From positions 62,001-126,000 of the forward strand of contig NZ_JAHXPT010000002.1 of NCBI RefSeq assembly GCF_019431045.1: a DNA stretch of 64,000 nt, in the 5' to 3' direction. A program made the position numbers and the translations under genes. The DNA is from Clostridium weizhouense. GTDB lineage: Bacteria; Bacillota; Clostridia; Clostridiales; Clostridiaceae. Numbering within the stretch: position 1 is the stretch's first letter; each line of letters starts with the position of its first letter. The notes beneath the pieces were generated by a model. The model made no database searches. It saw nothing but the letters and a program-made list of their open reading frames with translations, and was not told the DNA's origin. Below are positions 62,463-64,000 of this stretch, in pieces.

Positions 62463-63266
62463 ATGGAAAAGGAACTACTTAATCAAATTGCTATCGTTAC
62501 TGGTGGAAATGCTGGAATAGGAAAAGCTATAAGTTTAGAATTAGCACAAAGAGGCGCTAAAGTAATGATATTAGCAAGAAGTCAAGAAAAAAATGAAGAG
62601 ATAAGAAAGATTATCATAGATAAAGGAGGATATTCTGAAATCTATAAAGTAGATGTATCTGATAAAAACTCTGTAGATACTGCTATTTCTGAAATCTATG
62701 AAAAACATGGACAAATAGATATATTAGTATGTAATGCTGGTAACTCCACACCATTAAATTATCTTACTAAAATGCCTATTGAAGATATAGATTCTATTAT
62801 AAAGACACATATTTATGGTACTATACATTGTATACAAGCATGTGGTGAAAAAATGAAAGAAAAAAAATATGGACGAATTGTATTAATGTCTTCTCTTGGT
62901 GCTTATCATGGGGTTACTGGAAATGCACATTATTGTTTAGCTAAAGAAAGCTTAGTAGCTATGGGACAAACTTTAGCTAAAGAATTAGGACGTTATGGCA
63001 TTACTGTTAATTTAATTCAGCCCGGTTCTATTAATACAGAAATGAGCTCCCAAGTTTTAGAAGTCGCTAAAAATAAAGTTATAAGTGAAACTCCAGTTGC
63101 AAGAATTGGTGAACCTGAAGATATTGCATATGCTACAGCATTCTATTGTAGTCCAAGAGCAAGTTTTATTACTGGAGATATAATGAGGGTAGATGGTGGT
63201 TATATTCTTGAAACTGGAATGGATAGATTAGTTTTAAGTATGCTTGATCCTGAAATACTAAAATAA
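62463..63266 (+). CDS. Short-chain dehydrogenase/reductase (FabG-like)
   Basis: A 267-residue SDR with cofactor motif TGGNAGIG (residues about 14-21), NAG in LVCNAGNS, catalytic Ser in MSSLGAYHG and the Y-X3-K pair in YCLAKES. PGSINTEM and ASFITGDIMRVDGGY are also typical. It uses NAD(P)H; the substrate is unknown. ATG 62463 is preferred because GGAAGAGG lies six bases before it; a TTG at 62430 would add eleven residues without such a site. Confidence 0.9.
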   Translation: MEKELLNQIAIVTGGNAGIGKAISLELAQRGAKVMILARSQEKNEEIRKIIIDKGGYSEIYKVDVSDKNSVDTAISEIYEKHGQIDILVCNAGNSTPLNYLTKMPIEDIDSIIKTHIYGTIHCIQACGEKMKEKKYGRIVLMSSLGAYHGVTGNAHYCLAKESLVAMGQTLAKELGRYGITVNLIQPGSINTEMSSQVLEVAKNKVISETPVARIGEPEDIAYATAFYCSPRASFITGDIMRVDGGYILETGMDRLVLSMLDPEILK

Positions 63267-63369
63267 AATTTTAAAAAGAGATTTATATTGTAGTATAAAG
63301 CTCACATTTTACCTTTTTAAAGATTTTTGATTAGTAAAATAAGAAATATTTTTAATAAAATACGAAATA

Positions 63370-63392
63370 AGAGAAGCCATAAATGGCTTCTC
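63370..63392. terminator. Bidirectional terminator
   Basis: AGAGAAGCCAT pairs with ATGGCTTCTCT between the convergent SDR and acetyltransferase genes. Confidence 0.75.
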
Positions 63393-63399
63393 TTAAAAT

Positions 63400-64000
63400 T
63401 TACTTCATCCATTCTTCAATAGAAAATGCTATTTCTTGAATATCATTTATAAGTTTACAAGTATGATATCCATCAGCAACAGCATGATTTACAAATATTG
63501 AAAATGGTATTAATATATTGTCATTTTCTCTAAAATATTTTCCAAATAAAATACACGGAAAGAGCATTTTTGATTCACTATAAGTATCATTACCATAACC
63601 TGTAAAACTCGTCCACGGAATTGAAGATATTGGGCAAAAATTTTTAGGAGTATTAGGTTTTGCTTTTATTCCTTTTATATCCTTGTATTTTTCTAAATCA
63701 TTAATGACTAGCTTATAAAATATAAAAAAATTCTCATTATATTCTGTCCATATATCTGAGAACGTCTTATCATCATCATGAAATATAGTATATGATGGAT
63801 TAATATAATCCCAATACCCTAATTTATTATCTTCATCAAAACTCATTCTAAATTCTTTGTTTTTATTTATTGCTTTAGTAACTATAAATATAAATGTAGG
63901 ATAAAACCTTAAATTCCTCTTTTTTATTTCTTCTAAAAGTCTAGTGATTTCTATATTAACAGTTATATTATAATTACATTTAACAAGATCTATATAATAA
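63400..64000 (-). CDS. Chloramphenicol acetyltransferase, CatA/CatB-of-clostridia type (5' end cut by window edge)
   Basis: The frame is open past 64000, so about 199 C-terminal residues of a protein of about 215 are present. FYPTFIFIVTKAINKNKEFRMSFDEDNKLGYWDYINPSYTIFH and SSIPWTSFTGY are typical of trimeric type-A CAT enzymes. The catalytic histidine is in NHAVADGYH, where most relatives have HHAVCDGYH. It should transfer acetyl from acetyl-CoA to chloramphenicol, though several such chromosomal homologues act on other alcohols. An internal ATG at 63846 is not the true start. Confidence 0.88.
   Translation of the reverse strand, partial: YYIDLVKCNYNITVNIEITRLLEEIKKRNLRFYPTFIFIVTKAINKNKEFRMSFDEDNKLGYWDYINPSYTIFHDDDKTFSDIWTEYNENFFIFYKLVINDLEKYKDIKGIKAKPNTPKNFCPISSIPWTSFTGYGNDTYSESKMLFPCILFGKYFRENDNILIPFSIFVNHAVADGYHTCKLINDIQEIAFSIEEWMK

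Overview
The window is AT-rich DNA with strong AGGAGG-type ribosome binding sites, intrinsic terminators and gene families typical of Clostridium sensu stricto. Two markers point to the C. beijerinckii / C. butyricum / C. botulinum group II neighbourhood: an NADP-dependent secondary alcohol dehydrogenase that matches my memory of the C. beijerinckii enzyme over its length, and a cholesterol-dependent cytolysin. Species is not established.

Layout. 0-4.1 kb: the start of a chemoreceptor gene cut by the window edge, then a sugar ABC importer (binding lipoprotein and two permeases, no ATPase) with three LacI-type operators. 4.4-4.7 kb: a stand-alone structured RNA gene with its own promoter and terminator. 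5.3-8.8 kb: secondary alcohol dehydrogenase, its sigma-54 promoter, enhancer-like repeats and the sigma-54 activator. 9.3-14.6 kb: alpha/beta hydrolase, CNNM/CorC membrane protein, and an ECF sigma factor - PadR - HAAS/SEDS membrane protein operon. 15-18 kb: a kinase broken by an in-frame TGA, small hypotheticals and an IS110-family insertion sequence.

18.3-25.5 kb is the most notable part, a bacterial RNA-repair locus. Two WYL-domain regulators are followed by two tandem Y-RNA-like genes, a Ro60-type TROVE protein (Rsr), a third Y-RNA-like gene, the RNA ligase RtcB and two nucleotidyltransferase genes. Two of the three RNAs carry a circularly permuted tRNA-like module (T-arm before D-arm), as in YrlA RNAs.

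26-30.3 kb: GGGtGRT protein with its NifU-like partner, tRNA-Leu(CAA), an amidase remnant and an APH-family kinase. 30.4-37.6 kb: an amino-sugar / cell-wall recycling block, with murQ, a Lac-family PTS (IIB, IIC, IIA), an RpiR regulator and the deletion scar of a GH4 phosphoglycosidase, followed by an N-acetylglucosamine-type EIICB under a GlcT-like antiterminator with a RAT/terminator leader. 38-44 kb: Cys-rich secreted protein, CotF-type coat protein, PutP and the cytolysin.

44-54.4 kb: redox and sulfur genes (4Fe-4S membrane protein, thioredoxin, CcdA-TlpA fusion, rhodanese, CoA-disulfide reductase). Three of these transcription units share a 15-bp Crp/Fnr-like palindrome at the same distance from a -10 box. 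A MntA-HepT toxin-antitoxin pair and a stalk-domain protein lie among them. 54.6-64 kb: BlaI/BlaR1-like pair with a novel duplicated sensor domain, MarR-HsmA operon, guanidine-I riboswitch with a Gdx/SugE exporter, two CheX-type chemotaxis proteins, DMT transporter, SDR, and a CatA-type acetyltransferase that runs off the right edge.

Two dispersed repeat families run through the window: a MITE-like element with terminal inverted repeats and 8-bp target duplications (six copies seen), and an AT-rich repeat that often abuts the 3' ends of genes.
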